Source of the DNA: Vibrio cincinnatiensis DSM 19608 | Lineage (GTDB): Bacteria > Pseudomonadota > Gammaproteobacteria > Enterobacterales > Vibrionaceae | DNA: 64,000 nucleotides | Assembly (NCBI RefSeq): GCF_900167345.1 | Contig: NZ_FUXB01000001.1 | Span: 1-64,000 of the forward strand | Reading direction: 5' to 3' | In this document: positions 36,543 to 47,224 of the stretch, piece by piece | Position numbering within the stretch: the first letter of the stretch is position 1 | Layout of the letters: each line of letters opens with the position of its first letter | Program-made: the position numbers and the translations under genes | Notes under the pieces: model-generated | The model's input: only the letters and a program-made list of their open reading frames with translations | Database searches by the model: none | What the model was told of the DNA's origin: nothing

Positions 36543-36842
36543 AGCTTTCTCTATCCATTAACTATTTTGGGGGATGATATGGAAAAAGATGAATAAGTAG
36601 AAGATGTTCATAAAGTGAAGGTAATTTTTGGAAGGAAACTCAAGGTAATGTGTAATTGAGATATTTATTTTTTAAACGCTTGAATCATCGTTGTGGCTTA
36701 ATTTGCTTCAAAAGCAACTTTCCCAATTATTATTTGAAATCACAATAGTACCAACATGGGGTCGAAGTCACCTTTAGCTCGTCTTATATCGTTATTCAAC
36801 AAGTCAGACTTTCTCAGCGATTTAATCACGACAAACAAATCT

Positions 36843-36858
36843 TGTACTAAAACAAACA
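36843..36858 (+). promoter_or_regulatory. NifA upstream activator site of nifH
   Basis: TGT-ACTAAAACAA-ACA fits TGT-N10-ACA exactly, centred about 108 bases before the predicted start. Confidence 0.75.
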
Positions 36859-36930
36859 ATGTCAGTTGTTTGTTTTCAGAGAAATAAAGGAATAATAACT
36901 TAACTTACTGAAATATAATTTATTTGTCGG

Positions 36931-36947
36931 TTGGTATACATTTCGCA
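36931..36947 (+). promoter_or_regulatory. Sigma-54 promoter of nifHDK
   Basis: TTGGTATACATTTCGCA has GG-N10-GC. The TTGC element is TCGC here, a slight departure from consensus. The predicted start is about 28 bases before nifH. Confidence 0.82.
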
Positions 36948-36982
36948 ACGTTTGTCATGAGTCTAAATTAACAAGGAGATAG

Positions 36983-37861
<879 letters not shown>

Positions 37862-37926
37862 GCAACGGATATTAATTAGAGATTAATTGAGTTGTTATAA
37901 GTGAAAAATCAATTTGGAGGCAGATT

Positions 37927-39396
37927 ATGTCGATGAATAAAGAACAAACGCAGGCACTGATAGACGAGGTATTGGAAGTCTATCCAGAGAAGGCGCGTGA
38001 TGATCGCAAGAAACACGTCACGGTTACCGACGCTCAATCAGAAGGGACGTGTATCACTTCTAACCGTAAAACGGTGCCTGGCGTAATGACGGTGCGTGGC
38101 TGTGCTTATGCCGGTTCTAAAGGCGTCGTTTGGGGGCCAGTAAAAGATATGATCCATATCTCACATGGCCCTGTAGGTTGTGGTCAGTACTCTCGTGCTG
38201 GTCGTCGTAATTACTACTCGGGTACGACTGGAGTTGATTCATTTGGCACTTTGAATGTCACCACTGACTTTCAGGAGCGTGACATCGTTTTTGGTGGGGA
38301 CAAAAAACTTTCCGCTGCGATTGATGAACTTGAGCAATTGTTCCCGCTATCAAAAGGGATATCTATCCAGTCAGAGTGTCCGGTGGGTCTTATCGGGGAT
38401 GACATCGAAGCGGTAGCGAAAGTAAAAGGCGCAGAAATCGGTAAAACCATTGTCCCTGTACGTTGTGAAGGTTTTCGTGGCGTTTCTCAGTCTCTAGGGC
38501 ACCATATTGCCAATGATACGATTCGTGACTACGTACTGGATGCCTCTGAAGGTGAAGCGAAGATCGAATCAACGCCTTATGACGTCGCCATCATTGGTGA
38601 TTACAACATCGGTGGTGATGCTTGGTCTTCCCGTATCATCCTTGAAGATATGGGCTTACGTGTCGTTGCGCAATGGTCTGGTGATGGTACGTTACCAGAA
38701 ATGAAAAACACACCTCAAGTGGCATTGAATTTGGTTCACTGTTACCGATCAATGAACTACATCGTTCGCTACATGGAAGAGAAACAAGGCATTCCATGGG
38801 TTGAATACAACCTATTTGGTCCCACTAAGATCGAAGAGTCAATGCGCAAGATCGCCGCCTTCTTTGATGAGAAAATCCAGAAGCAAACTGAAGACGTTAT
38901 CGCTCGCTACCGTGAGCAATGGCAGGCCGTGATTGATAAATATCGACCTCGCCTTGAAGGTAAGTCAGTGATGCTTTATGTCGGTGGTCTGCGCCCTCGC
39001 CATATCATTGGTGCTTATGAAGATTTAGGGATGGAAATTACCGGGGCTGGCTATGAGTTTGCTCATAACGATGACTATGTGAAAACCACGCCAGAACTGA
39101 AGGATTCAACGCTGCTATTCGATGATGCAAGTGCCTATGAATTGGAAGAGTATGTTAAAGCGCTTAAACCCGACCTTGTAGGTTCTGGAGTTAAAGAGAA
39201 ATATGTATTCCAGAAAATGGGTTTCCCATTTCGCCAAATGCACAGCTGGGATTACTCAGGCCCTTACCACGGTGTTGATGGCTTCGCTATTTTCGCCCGC
39301 GATATGGATTTGACTATCAACAACCCATGCTGGAATAAGATGAAAGCACCTTGGTTGAAAGAAGCATCAGACGACGCTCTAGTGAAAATTGCTTAA
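37927..39396 (+). CDS. nifD: Nitrogenase molybdenum-iron protein alpha chain
   Basis: The 489-residue protein shows the P-cluster cysteines in [17 protein letters not shown] and [12 protein letters not shown], and the FeMo-cofactor ligands cysteine in [10 protein letters not shown] and histidine in [15 protein letters not shown]. It lacks the features of V- or Fe-only alpha chains and belongs to the molybdenum type. TTTGGAGGCAG precedes the ATG at 37927; a second in-frame ATG lies two codons later. Confidence 0.98.
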   Translation: MSMNKEQTQALIDEVLEVYPEKARDDRKKHVTVTDAQSEGTCITSNRKTVPGVMTVRGCAYAGSKGVVWGPVKDMIHISHGPVGCGQYSRAGRRNYYSGTTGVDSFGTLNVTTDFQERDIVFGGDKKLSAAIDELEQLFPLSKGISIQSECPVGLIGDDIEAVAKVKGAEIGKTIVPVRCEGFRGVSQSLGHHIANDTIRDYVLDASEGEAKIESTPYDVAIIGDYNIGGDAWSSRIILEDMGLRVVAQWSGDGTLPEMKNTPQVALNLVHCYRSMNYIVRYMEEKQGIPWVEYNLFGPTKIEESMRKIAAFFDEKIQKQTEDVIARYREQWQAVIDKYRPRLEGKSVMLYVGGLRPRHIIGAYEDLGMEITGAGYEFAHNDDYVKTTPELKDSTLLFDDASAYELEEYVKALKPDLVGSGVKEKYVFQKMGFPFRQMHSWDYSGPYHGVDGFAIFARDMDLTINNPCWNKMKAPWLKEASDDALVKIA

Positions 39397-39474
39397 TGTG
39401 AGTTGGAATGGATTTCCAATTAATGTCACCCGAGCCGGAGTTCACAGATTAGTGGCACGGTAGGAGAATTACCC

Positions 39475-41040
39475 ATGACTCAAAAAGTTGAAGATATAAA
39501 AACTGGTTATGCTCTTTTTCAGCAACCAGAATACCAAGAGATGATGGCCAATAAACGCGCATCTTTTGAACAAGGCGTTGATGCAGAGAAGGTTCGTGAA
39601 ATCTTTGAATGGACAACCACGAAAGAATACCAAGAGATTAACTTTGCTCGTAAGCACATCACCATTGACCCGGCCAAAGCTTGTCAGCCATTGGGAGCGG
39701 TATTGTGTTCGCTAGGTTTTGAGAAAACATTACCCTATGTACACGGCTCTCAAGGTTGCGTTGCGTACTTTCGGAGTTATTTTAACCGTCACTTCAAAGA
39801 GCCCATTGCGTGTGTTTCTGACTCCATGACAGAAGATTCGGCAGTCTTTGGTGGGCAGGAAAACCTGTTTCAGGGTTTGGAAAACGCGTTCGCGCTTTAT
39901 AAACCCGAGGTGGTTGCAGTGTCTACCACCTGTATGGCTGAGGTTATTGGTGATGATTTGAATGCGTTTATTAATAATGCCAAAGATAAAGGCCATATTC
40001 CCAAAGCGCTACCCACCCCATTTGCACATACACCATCGTTTGTTGGTAGTCATGTGACAGGTTGGGATGGCATGTTTGAAGGCATGATGAAATACTTTAC
40101 TGATCAAGAAAGTATTAAGGTCGGTAGCAACGGTAAAATCAATATTATTCCCGGATTTGAAACGTATCTTGGTAACTATCGTGTTATTCACCGCATGTTG
40201 AATGAAATGGGCGTTGATTACTCTTTCCTTTGTGATCCCTCTGAAGTCCTCGATACCCCGGCAGACGGTGAATACCGCATGTATGCTGGTGGAACGCCCA
40301 TTGAAGAGATGAAAGAGGCACCGAATGCTAAAACCACTTTCTTGCTTCAGCCAAATCAACTTGTGAAGTCTAAGAAATACATTGAAGGTGTTTGGAAACA
40401 CGAGGTTCCTAAAACGACTATCCCGATGGGGTTAGAGTGGACGGACAAATTTTTAATGAAAGTTTCTGAGGTCACGGGTAAGCCTATTCCGGCATCGTTA
40501 ACGAAAGAGCGAGGTCGTCTTGTTGACATGATGACCGACTCCCATACTTGGTTACACGGCGTAACGATTTCACTGTATGGCGATCCTGATTATCTATTGG
40601 GCATGTGTAAGTTCCTAACCGAGCTGGGTTGTGAAATTAAACACGTTCTTTGTAATAACGGTTCTAAAGCGTGGAAAAAAGAAATGGAAGCACAACTGGC
40701 AGAAACACCATACGGTGCCAATGCAGAAGTGTTCTTCAAACAAGACTTGTGGCACTTACGTTCGCTGATGTTTACGGACAAGCCCGATCTATTGATCGGT
40801 AACTCGTATGGTAAGTTCATCGAGCGGGATACAAAAGCGAAAGGAACCGAGTTTGAAGTACCACTGGTGCGTATTGGTTTCCCTATTTTTGACCGTCACC
40901 ACTTGCATCGCCAATCAACGCTGGCCTACGAAGGGGCAATGTACATCTTAACCACTTTAGTTAACGAAGTGCTGGCTAAGCTGGATCGTGATACCAGCGA
41001 CCTAGGCAAAACAGACCTTGGTTTTGATTTAGTTCGTTAA
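39475..41040 (+). CDS. nifK: Nitrogenase molybdenum-iron protein beta chain
   Basis: The 521-residue protein has the P-cluster cysteines in ACQPLGAVLCSLGF, HGSQGCVAYFR and STTCMAEVIGDD. The length of about 520 with an extended N-terminus is that of the Klebsiella and Azotobacter type. It forms the alpha2-beta2 dinitrogenase with NifD. TAGGAGAATTACCC precedes the ATG. A terminator-like hairpin follows immediately, before nifT. Confidence 0.98.
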   Translation: MTQKVEDIKTGYALFQQPEYQEMMANKRASFEQGVDAEKVREIFEWTTTKEYQEINFARKHITIDPAKACQPLGAVLCSLGFEKTLPYVHGSQGCVAYFRSYFNRHFKEPIACVSDSMTEDSAVFGGQENLFQGLENAFALYKPEVVAVSTTCMAEVIGDDLNAFINNAKDKGHIPKALPTPFAHTPSFVGSHVTGWDGMFEGMMKYFTDQESIKVGSNGKINIIPGFETYLGNYRVIHRMLNEMGVDYSFLCDPSEVLDTPADGEYRMYAGGTPIEEMKEAPNAKTTFLLQPNQLVKSKKYIEGVWKHEVPKTTIPMGLEWTDKFLMKVSEVTGKPIPASLTKERGRLVDMMTDSHTWLHGVTISLYGDPDYLLGMCKFLTELGCEIKHVLCNNGSKAWKKEMEAQLAETPYGANAEVFFKQDLWHLRSLMFTDKPDLLIGNSYGKFIERDTKAKGTEFEVPLVRIGFPIFDRHHLHRQSTLAYEGAMYILTTLVNEVLAKLDRDTSDLGKTDLGFDLVR

Positions 41041-41044
41041 CTTA

Positions 41045-41078
41045 AATGACCGACGCTATTTATCGTCGGTCATTTTTT
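41045..41078 (+). terminator. Intrinsic terminator between nifK and nifT
   Basis: AATGACCGACG and CGTCGGTCATT form an eleven-base stem with an eight-base loop and a six-T tract, five bases after the nifK stop. It should reduce transcription of nifTY relative to nifHDK. Confidence 0.9.
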
Positions 41079-41100
41079 AGCCGAAAATGAGGGATGTGTT

Positions 41101-41322
41101 ATGGCGAATGTCATGATTCAGTACAACGAAAGTCACCAGTTATCGCTTTATTTACCGAAGAAGGATTTGGAAGAGGTCATTACTTTCTTCGAATTCGATT
41201 CTGAAGAGAAATGGGGCGGTGAAGTGCATTTGGCCAATGGTGCTATTTATCATATTGCTCCAATGACCAGTAAACCAAGATTGCCCATTACGGTGAAAGC
41301 CAGACGGTTACAAGCAGCGTAA
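41101..41322 (+). CDS. nifT: NifT/FixU family protein
   Basis: The 73-residue protein matches NifT, with LSLYLPKKDLEEVI and EKWGGEVHLANG. NifT is conserved downstream of nifK in gammaproteobacterial diazotrophs but is dispensable in Klebsiella, and its function is unknown. GAGGGATGTGTT precedes the ATG. No promoter is visible between the terminator and the gene, so it is probably reached by readthrough. Confidence 0.93.
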   Translation: MANVMIQYNESHQLSLYLPKKDLEEVITFFEFDSEEKWGGEVHLANGAIYHIAPMTSKPRLPITVKARRLQAA

Positions 41323-41337
41323 ATTAAGGAGAATCTC

Positions 41338-42048
41338 ATGATGGACACGACGATTTCTGATCAAGCCGCTCTTCGAGTTGCGTTGGCGTCTAAATTGCTA
41401 CCTGATATCGACTTACGTTCTTTGTTAGGGCTATTGATCCAACATCTGGGTGAACCGCTGACGGAAACTAAGTTAGTGGGGTTATCACCGAAAGCGTTTC
41501 GTTTAATGGTGAGTTCGCTGGGTTCTGGAGCAACACGCAAAGAGGTATCGGGTGCTTTGGATGTGTTGTGCCATCCTGACGTGAGCGATGCCTCGGCACC
41601 ACACGTTCCGGTACAAGAGCCGATGACGGGGCCAAAACTCAAAGTCGCATTGACCTCGAATCAGGGGGAAATGGTGAATGGTCATTATGGTTCTTGTTTA
41701 CGGGTATTGATTTATGAAGTCAGTGCAATGGAACATCGTCTGGTTGACGTACGCGAAATGCCGACAGGGAGAAAGGGTGAAGAACGTGCAATCTTGATGT
41801 TAGATAAAATTCGTGATTGTCACCTGTTATTCACATTGTCTATCGGGGGGCCTGCGGCTGCTCGCGTCACTCGCGCCAATATTCATCCGATTAAAAAGCC
41901 AACGCCGATGTCTGCTGAAGCGGTATTAGCGGAGCTCTCAAATGTGATTGCCACCAACCCACCGCCATGGATTAAACGTATTCTAGGCATGAAGATATCT
42001 GAAAAACGCTTGGAGGAAGAGAGCGGTGAGCCATGCTACAACGACTAA
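41338..42048 (+). CDS. nifY: NifY, dinitrogenase and FeMo-cofactor binding protein
   Basis: The 236-residue protein has an N-terminal helical part and a C-terminal NifX/NifB-type cofactor-binding domain (LKVALTSNQGEMVNGHYGSCLRVLIYEV, about 100-200). It ends with PPPWIKRILG, a shared tail of NifY and NafY. It stabilises apo-dinitrogenase and handles FeMo-cofactor. AAGGAGAATCTC precedes the first ATG; the second ATG is the next codon. Confidence 0.93.
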   Translation: MMDTTISDQAALRVALASKLLPDIDLRSLLGLLIQHLGEPLTETKLVGLSPKAFRLMVSSLGSGATRKEVSGALDVLCHPDVSDASAPHVPVQEPMTGPKLKVALTSNQGEMVNGHYGSCLRVLIYEVSAMEHRLVDVREMPTGRKGEERAILMLDKIRDCHLLFTLSIGGPAAARVTRANIHPIKKPTPMSAEAVLAELSNVIATNPPPWIKRILGMKISEKRLEEESGEPCYND

Positions 42049-42343
42049 GTGTGATATTGACTTTGAACGGGGCCATTTATCTGAACGGGTGTTGTCTGAC
42101 ATTGTTTCGCAGTTAGGCAATGAATCAGAGATAAGTCAGGACACCTTATCTCGCTTGCAAGTCCGTTACCCTGAATTGCGTTTCACTCTGTGTTTTGATG
42201 AAGAGATGGGTTCACATGAGGCGTACATCGAAGCGAGTGGTTTTGATCTCCATTTAGTCTCTCATCGTCTGTCTGGGTGCAGTTCGTTGACTCAGGAGTT
42301 AACACAGGCTTCTGGGGTGGTGATTGCGCTTCACGATCGTTAA
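42026..42343 (+). CDS. DUF6129-like conserved nif-cluster protein
   Basis: The 105-residue protein has the core RYPELRFTLCFDEEMG (about 48-63) and FDLHLVSHRLSGCSSLTQEL. It recalls short uncharacterised proteins encoded between nifY and nifE in Azotobacter and Pseudomonas clusters (DUF6129, by recollection). It starts at GTG within nifY, overlapping by 23 bases, with TTGGAGGAAGAG ahead of it, so it is translationally linked to nifY. No catalytic motif is visible. A role in cofactor handling is only a guess from location. Confidence 0.75.
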   Translation: MSHATTTKCDIDFERGHLSERVLSDIVSQLGNESEISQDTLSRLQVRYPELRFTLCFDEEMGSHEAYIEASGFDLHLVSHRLSGCSSLTQELTQASGVVIALHDR

Positions 42344-42351
42344 GTATTTTT

Positions 42352-42367
42352 TGTTCGTTTTACGACA
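42352..42367 (+). promoter_or_regulatory. NifA upstream activator site of nifE
   Basis: TGT-TCGTTTTACG-ACA fits TGT-N10-ACA, centred about 84 bases before the predicted start. Confidence 0.75.
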
Positions 42368-42416
42368 ATGTCAGTCTTTGTCTTTGTCAGTGTTGAGTTT
42401 AATCAATAAGTTATGA

Positions 42417-42433
42417 GTGGAATAACACTTGCA
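42417..42433 (+). promoter_or_regulatory. Sigma-54 promoter of nifENX
   Basis: GTGGAATAACACTTGCA has GG-N10-GC and an intact TTGCA. The predicted start is about 45 bases before nifE. Confidence 0.82.
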
Positions 42434-42488
42434 GTTAACGAAGTATTCAGTATCTCAATTTTAACTGCTGCAACTCAAGGAGAGCCGC

Positions 42489-43907
42489 ATGAAGCGATCA
42501 GAGATCACGTTACTGCAAGATGAACCCGCCTGTGAGCACAACAGTGGAGAAAAAAGTGGTTGTAGCCGACCTAAACCGGGCGCAACGGCTGGAGGATGCT
42601 GTTTTGATGGTGCTCAGATAAGCTTGCTGCCCATCGCGGATGTGGGGCACCTCATTCATGGGCCAATTGGTTGTGCGGGAAATAGCTGGAACAATCGCGG
42701 GACTCGTGCTCTGGGCAGAAACCTGTTTCGTTATGGATTTACCACGGATCTTAATGAGCAGGATATCATCATGGGACGTGCGGAAAAACGGCTGTTACAT
42801 GCGATAAAACAGCTGATTAAACAATATCAGCCTCCTGCGGTTTTTGTGTATATGACTTGCGTTCCCGCCCTAGAGGGAAACGATATTGAAGCCATTTGCT
42901 CTCTAGCAACCGAGCGTTGGGCGACGCCTGTGATCCCTGTCGATGCGGCGGGCTTTTATGGCAATAAGAATCTGGGTAACCGAATTGCGGGCAACGTGAT
43001 GGTTGAACGAGTGGTTGGGTCGGCAGAGCCTCCACCAAAGCCCCAAATGCGACATGATTCAACTCGCCTCGTCCATGACATTGTTCTTATCGGTGAATAC
43101 AACATCGCCGGAGAGTTTTGGCATGTGTCGCCACTGTTTGAGCGTTTAGGGTTAAGAGTGTTGTGCTGTATGGCGGGTGATACTCAATTTCATCAAATAC
43201 AGACGATGCACCGTGCGGACGCGGCCATGGTGGTTTGTGCTCGAGCACAAGTGAATGTGGCACGAAAGCTGGAAGAGAGATGGGGCATACCTTGGTTTGA
43301 AGGCAGTTTCTACGGTATAGAAGATACATCACATTCACTGCGAGAATTTGCCCGTCTACTTGGCGACCCAAAACTGAGCAGAGAAGTCGAACTTTTGATT
43401 ACAGAGGAAGAAAGTCGCATTCGCTCAGCGCTGACCCCTTACATAGAAAAGTTGAATGGCAAGCGAGCGCTGCTTTATACCGGAGGGGTTAAGTCCTGGT
43501 CAGTCGTGAGCGCTCTGCAAGAGTTAGGCATTGAGTGTGTTGCCACAGGCACCCGTAAATCCACACAATCGGATAAAAATAAAATCCTAGACATTATGGG
43601 TAAAGAAGCGCTCATGCTCGATGAAGGTGGCGCGACTTTACTGCTCGATACTTATCACCAGCATCATGCTGATGTCATGATTGCGGGGGGCCGAAACATG
43701 TACACGGCCTTAAAAGCGAAGTTGCCGTTTTTGGATATCAACCAAGAACGTGAACATGCTTATGCTGGGTATGAAGGAATGCTCACCTTAGCGCAAGAAC
43801 TGTGCAGAACAATAGACACCCCTATCTGGCAGACGGTTCAACGCCAAGCTCCATGGATAGTCGAAGACGTAACCTTCACTTCTACCATCATTGAAAAAGG
43901 AGCCTGA
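42489..43907 (+). CDS. nifE: FeMo-cofactor assembly scaffold subunit NifE
   Basis: This 472-residue NifD paralogue has [34 protein letters not shown] near residues 35-65 and [14 protein letters not shown], positions equivalent to the P-cluster cysteines. It lacks the cofactor histidine environment of NifD. With NifN it forms the scaffold on which the precursor made by NifB matures. CAAGGAGAGCCGC precedes the ATG. It has its own sigma-54 promoter, as in Klebsiella. Confidence 0.97.
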   Translation: MKRSEITLLQDEPACEHNSGEKSGCSRPKPGATAGGCCFDGAQISLLPIADVGHLIHGPIGCAGNSWNNRGTRALGRNLFRYGFTTDLNEQDIIMGRAEKRLLHAIKQLIKQYQPPAVFVYMTCVPALEGNDIEAICSLATERWATPVIPVDAAGFYGNKNLGNRIAGNVMVERVVGSAEPPPKPQMRHDSTRLVHDIVLIGEYNIAGEFWHVSPLFERLGLRVLCCMAGDTQFHQIQTMHRADAAMVVCARAQVNVARKLEERWGIPWFEGSFYGIEDTSHSLREFARLLGDPKLSREVELLITEEESRIRSALTPYIEKLNGKRALLYTGGVKSWSVVSALQELGIECVATGTRKSTQSDKNKILDIMGKEALMLDEGGATLLLDTYHQHHADVMIAGGRNMYTALKAKLPFLDINQEREHAYAGYEGMLTLAQELCRTIDTPIWQTVQRQAPWIVEDVTFTSTIIEKGA

Positions 43908-43908
43908 T

Positions 43909-45279
43909 ATGGTTATTCCAATCAAACAACACTCCCCACTGGTTACTCAGCCATTAAAAACGAGCCCGGCAACCGGAGCCACTTTAGCGACACTGGGTTT
44001 TTCTGGTTCCATACCTTTGATGCATGGTTCTCAAGGTTGCAGTGCCTTTACTAAGGTTTACCTTATCCAACATTTAAGGGAGCCCATTCCATTACAGAAC
44101 ACGGCAATTGACCAAGTTTCTGCGGTCATGGGGGGAGAGGGTAACATAAGCGAAGCATTACAGGTGTTATGCGAGAAGCACTCCCCTGAACTGATTGTCA
44201 TCATGAGTACGGGGCTGACGGAAATGCAGGGGGTTGACCTGTATCGTATCGTTACTGAGTTCACACTCCAGTACCCGCAATATTCGGAGACAAGCATTGT
44301 CCCAGTCATAACTCCAGACTTCATCGGGTCAATGCAAACCGGTTACGCGCATACGGTTCGTAGCATTGTGAAACAATTGGTTAAAGGACCAACAGGGCGT
44401 GAAAAACAGCGCACACAAGTGAATGTTCTCTGTTCTATTGGAATGACATCTGCTGATATTGAAACGATTAAACGTTATGTGGAAGCCTTCGATTTGGACT
44501 CTGTTATTGTGCCCGATTTATCGCTTTCGTTAGATGGTCATTTAGGTCGAGAGGACTTCAGTGCAACGAGTTCAGGGGGAACTTCCGTCCTTGAAATTGA
44601 GCTCATGGCCGACAGTTCGAAAACTTTGGTCTTTGGCGAGTCTCTGGAAGATGTCGCAAGATGGTTGAATGTACGATTTGGTATTCATTATCGCCAGTTC
44701 GGGATGGCGATGAATTTAGACAGCATTGATCCATTGATCATGACGCTTTCTGAGATCAGCGGCCGTCCAGTACCGGGGTGGATAACACGTGAACGCCAAC
44801 GATTACAGGATGCACTGCTTGATGTCCACTTTCTACTCAGCGGTGAGCAATACACCATTGCACTTGAACCTGATTTAGCGAAGGGTTACGTTGATCTCAT
44901 TACTATGGCTGGGGGGGAGGTTAGTCAAGTCGTCACGACACTCGATGTGCCGAGTTTGCAAGACATGGAGGCACGAGAAGTGATTGTTGGTGATTTATCG
45001 TGTATTGATTTAGCAAACCCTGACTTAACGTTAGTGATTGGTAATAGCCATTGTGCCAATGTGTGTGAGTCGGTTGTTCCGGTGATGCGCGTCGGCTTCC
45101 CATGTTTTGACCAATTTGGCAACATGGATATAAAACAAGTCGGGTACGAAGGTGCTCGGCAACGATTGTTTTCTCTGGCTAACTTATTACTTCATAACCA
45201 TAAAGACGAGGTAACACCACACGTTAGTGCCTATCGTTTCAGTGCGCATGACGTATTACCGACTGCGGAGGGGTTATGA
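43909..45279 (+). CDS. nifN: FeMo-cofactor assembly scaffold subunit NifN
   Basis: This 456-residue NifK paralogue has LGFSGSIPLMHGSQGCSAFTKVYLIQH and IPVITPDFIGSMQTGY-like blocks (here VPVITPDFIGSMQTGYAH). It keeps one of the P-cluster-type cysteines. The ATG at 43909 is preferred to one at 43891 because AAAAGGAGCC lies six bases before it. The stop overlaps the nifX start as ATGA. Confidence 0.96.
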   Translation: MVIPIKQHSPLVTQPLKTSPATGATLATLGFSGSIPLMHGSQGCSAFTKVYLIQHLREPIPLQNTAIDQVSAVMGGEGNISEALQVLCEKHSPELIVIMSTGLTEMQGVDLYRIVTEFTLQYPQYSETSIVPVITPDFIGSMQTGYAHTVRSIVKQLVKGPTGREKQRTQVNVLCSIGMTSADIETIKRYVEAFDLDSVIVPDLSLSLDGHLGREDFSATSSGGTSVLEIELMADSSKTLVFGESLEDVARWLNVRFGIHYRQFGMAMNLDSIDPLIMTLSEISGRPVPGWITRERQRLQDALLDVHFLLSGEQYTIALEPDLAKGYVDLITMAGGEVSQVVTTLDVPSLQDMEAREVIVGDLSCIDLANPDLTLVIGNSHCANVCESVVPVMRVGFPCFDQFGNMDIKQVGYEGARQRLFSLANLLLHNHKDEVTPHVSAYRFSAHDVLPTAEGL

Positions 45280-45755
45280 GGCCGACAAAAAGAAGGCTAC
45301 ACCTCCCACCGGAGCCAACTCAGGATAACCTGCGTGTTAAAATCGCGTTTACCACCTCAGATAGACAAACCGTCGACCAGCATTTTGGGTCCGCAAAAGG
45401 CGTATTGATTTATGGTATATACAGCACCGAATGGCATCTGATGGAAGCGATTGAATACAGCTCTAGCGGTTTTGCACATGATAAATTGCCGAGCCGTATC
45501 GCTGACTTATCAGGGTGTGCGGTGCTCTTTTGTAACGCATGTGGTGCGCTGGCTATCCGACAATTGATTGAGTGTGATATCCAGCCCGTCAAAGTCAGTG
45601 AGGGGTGTCACATTCACTTTTTACTGACGGAAGTGATGGCAGAATTAAACGGTACTCAGACGGGATGGCTTTCCCGAGCCCTAAAGAAGAATAAACTGCC
45701 TGATCTTTCTGATACCCAAAAAAGGTTAACTCAGCTAATGGATGAAGAATGGTAA
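45276..45755 (+). CDS. nifX: Nitrogen fixation protein NifX
   Basis: This 159-residue protein of the NifX/NafY cofactor-binding family contains LRVKIAFTTSDRQTVDQHFGSAKGVLIYGI, CAVLFCNACGALAIRQLI and the C-terminal GWLSRALKK. NifX carries NifB-cofactor or VK-cluster between NifB and NifEN. Its ATG overlaps the nifN stop by four bases. Confidence 0.94.
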   Translation: MRPTKRRLHLPPEPTQDNLRVKIAFTTSDRQTVDQHFGSAKGVLIYGIYSTEWHLMEAIEYSSSGFAHDKLPSRIADLSGCAVLFCNACGALAIRQLIECDIQPVKVSEGCHIHFLLTEVMAELNGTQTGWLSRALKKNKLPDLSDTQKRLTQLMDEEW

Positions 45756-45776
45756 CGTTCAATACAAGGAGGATTC

Positions 45777-46061
45777 ATGATGACGACGAAATTTAGTTAT
45801 ACCCGAGGTGGTGAACCGTGGGCACCTCAATTTATTGAGGCCATTGATGAGCAAAAATGTATAGGCTGTGGGCGGTGTTTTAAAGTGTGTTCACGTAATG
45901 TCTTCGATTTAATTGAGAAAGAAGAGATTGGCGAAGAGGATGATTATGATGAAATGATGATGGTGATGACTTTAAAAGATCAAATGGACTGCATAGGGTG
46001 CATGTCATGTGCCAAAGTTTGTCCTAAAAACTGTCAAACCTTTACTGCGCCTGCAGCATAA
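45777..46061 (+). CDS. Nif-specific 2[4Fe-4S] ferredoxin III (FdxB type)
   Basis: The 94-residue ferredoxin has CIGCGRCFKVC and CIGCMSCAKVCPKNC separated by an acidic insertion (EEIGEEDDYDEMMMVM). This spacing is typical of ferredoxin III encoded after nifX in many diazotrophs. It probably donates electrons to cofactor assembly or to nitrogenase. AAGGAGGATTC precedes the first ATG. It closes the nifENX transcription unit. Confidence 0.92.
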   Translation: MMTTKFSYTRGGEPWAPQFIEAIDEQKCIGCGRCFKVCSRNVFDLIEKEEIGEEDDYDEMMMVMTLKDQMDCIGCMSCAKVCPKNCQTFTAPAA

Positions 46062-46158
46062 GGGGTAAAAGAGTGGGCTTTTATCTTTTTTCGCCCATTG
46101 ACTCTCCATCTCTCATGTTTCTTACCAGATCTAATGTTTCTTACCGGACAATTTGTTT

Positions 46159-46174
46159 TGTTATAAACCTTACA
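46159..46174 (+). promoter_or_regulatory. NifA upstream activator site of nifU
   Basis: TGT-TATAAACCTT-ACA fits TGT-N10-ACA, centred about 127 bases before the predicted start. Confidence 0.75.
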
Positions 46175-46266
46175 AATAATGTGACAAATTTGTTGTGGTT
46201 ATTTTGATGCCACATAAAGTGCCTATTTTAGGTTATGTAAATCATGAGGTTATATTTTTTGTGATC

Positions 46267-46283
46267 TTGGTGGGTTTATTGCA
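46267..46283 (+). promoter_or_regulatory. Sigma-54 promoter of nifUSVWZM-modABC
   Basis: TTGGTGGGTTTATTGCA has GG-N10-GC and intact TTGCA. The predicted start is about 40 bases before nifU. Confidence 0.83.
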
Positions 46284-46333
46284 ACGGTAACAATATCGAC
46301 AGAGTAGAAAGGTATCCAACCAAGGAGTGGGCT

Positions 46334-47224
46334 ATGTGGGATTACTCAGAAAAGGTGAAGGAACATTTTTTTCATCCAAGAAATGCAAAATTAGTGGGTG
46401 ATGCTAATGCACGTGGAGATGTTGGTTCAATCAGTTGTGGTGACGCTTTGAGCTTAACGCTTAAAGTCGAGCCGGACAGTGACGTGATCTTAGATGCGGG
46501 TTTTCAAACATTCGGATGTGGTAGTGCCATCGCGTCGTCATCAGCCTTAACGGAGATGATCATAGGCAAATCATTGGATGAGGCCATGAGCATTACGAAT
46601 AACGATATCGCGGAATATCTTGATGGGTTACCGCCAGAAAAAATGCATTGTTCTGTCATGGGAATGGAAGCGTTACATGCGGCAGTTGCTAACTATCGAG
46701 GTGAAACGTTAGAAGAGGATCATGAGGAAGGGGAGCTCATCTGTAAGTGCTTTGCTATTGATGACTTGATGATAAAACGTGTGGTGGAAGCGAATAAGCT
46801 CAGCACCCTCGAAGAAGTGGTCAATTACACCAAGGCGGGTGGGGCGTGTACTTCTTGTCATGAGAAAATTGAGTGGGTTCTGGAATGTTGCCTTAAAGAA
46901 ATGGCAGAGAAAGGGCTAATGACAGAGGGAGTCAAAAGCCGTGAGGAACCAAGCACAGAGATCGTTGCTATTGTTGAGTCGATCATTGAAAAGGTTCGTC
47001 CATCAGTACAAGCCGATGGGGGGGACGTTCGCTTACTCGATATTGAAGACAACATTGTCTTTGTCGAGATGAGTGGTGCGTGTGTCGGTTGTGGCTTATC
47101 TGGCCTGACTCTGGCCAATCTGGAACAGAAAATTACCCAAGCTTTGGGTGATACCTATACGGTGTTCCCTGTTCAGCAAAACCTATCGAACACAATGCAA
47201 AAGGAAGGCTCTTATGACGTTTAA
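46334..47224 (+). CDS. nifU: Fe-S cluster scaffold NifU
   Basis: The 296-residue modular scaffold has an IscU-like domain (Cys35, Cys62, Cys106), a central permanent 2Fe-2S domain (Cys137, Cys139, Cys172, Cys175) and a C-terminal Nfu domain with CVGC (Cys250, Cys253). It receives sulfur from NifS and builds 4Fe-4S clusters for NifH and NifB. CAAGGAGTGGGCT precedes the ATG. Its last eleven bases overlap nifS. Confidence 0.97.
   Translation: MWDYSEKVKEHFFHPRNAKLVGDANARGDVGSISCGDALSLTLKVEPDSDVILDAGFQTFGCGSAIASSSALTEMIIGKSLDEAMSITNNDIAEYLDGLPPEKMHCSVMGMEALHAAVANYRGETLEEDHEEGELICKCFAIDDLMIKRVVEANKLSTLEEVVNYTKAGGACTSCHEKIEWVLECCLKEMAEKGLMTEGVKSREEPSTEIVAIVESIIEKVRPSVQADGGDVRLLDIEDNIVFVEMSGACVGCGLSGLTLANLEQKITQALGDTYTVFPVQQNLSNTMQKEGSYDV

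Noticed and set aside
36923..36940. A second TGT-N10-ACA match overlapping the nifH promoter
   Set aside because: It overlaps the -24 element, so it cannot work as an upstream enhancer in the usual way and is probably chance.
39404..39420. Small hairpin TTGGAA...TTTCCAA between nifD and nifK
   Set aside because: Short and AT-rich, without T-tract; may affect mRNA stability but gives no firm prediction.
40009..40401. 130-codon frame antisense to nifK
   Set aside because: It lies opposite nifK, has no start context and no domain.
46071..46100. Possible terminator after the nifX-linked ferredoxin (TGGGC...GCCCA)
   Set aside because: Five-base stem with a 14-base loop and no T-tract after it; too weak to call.
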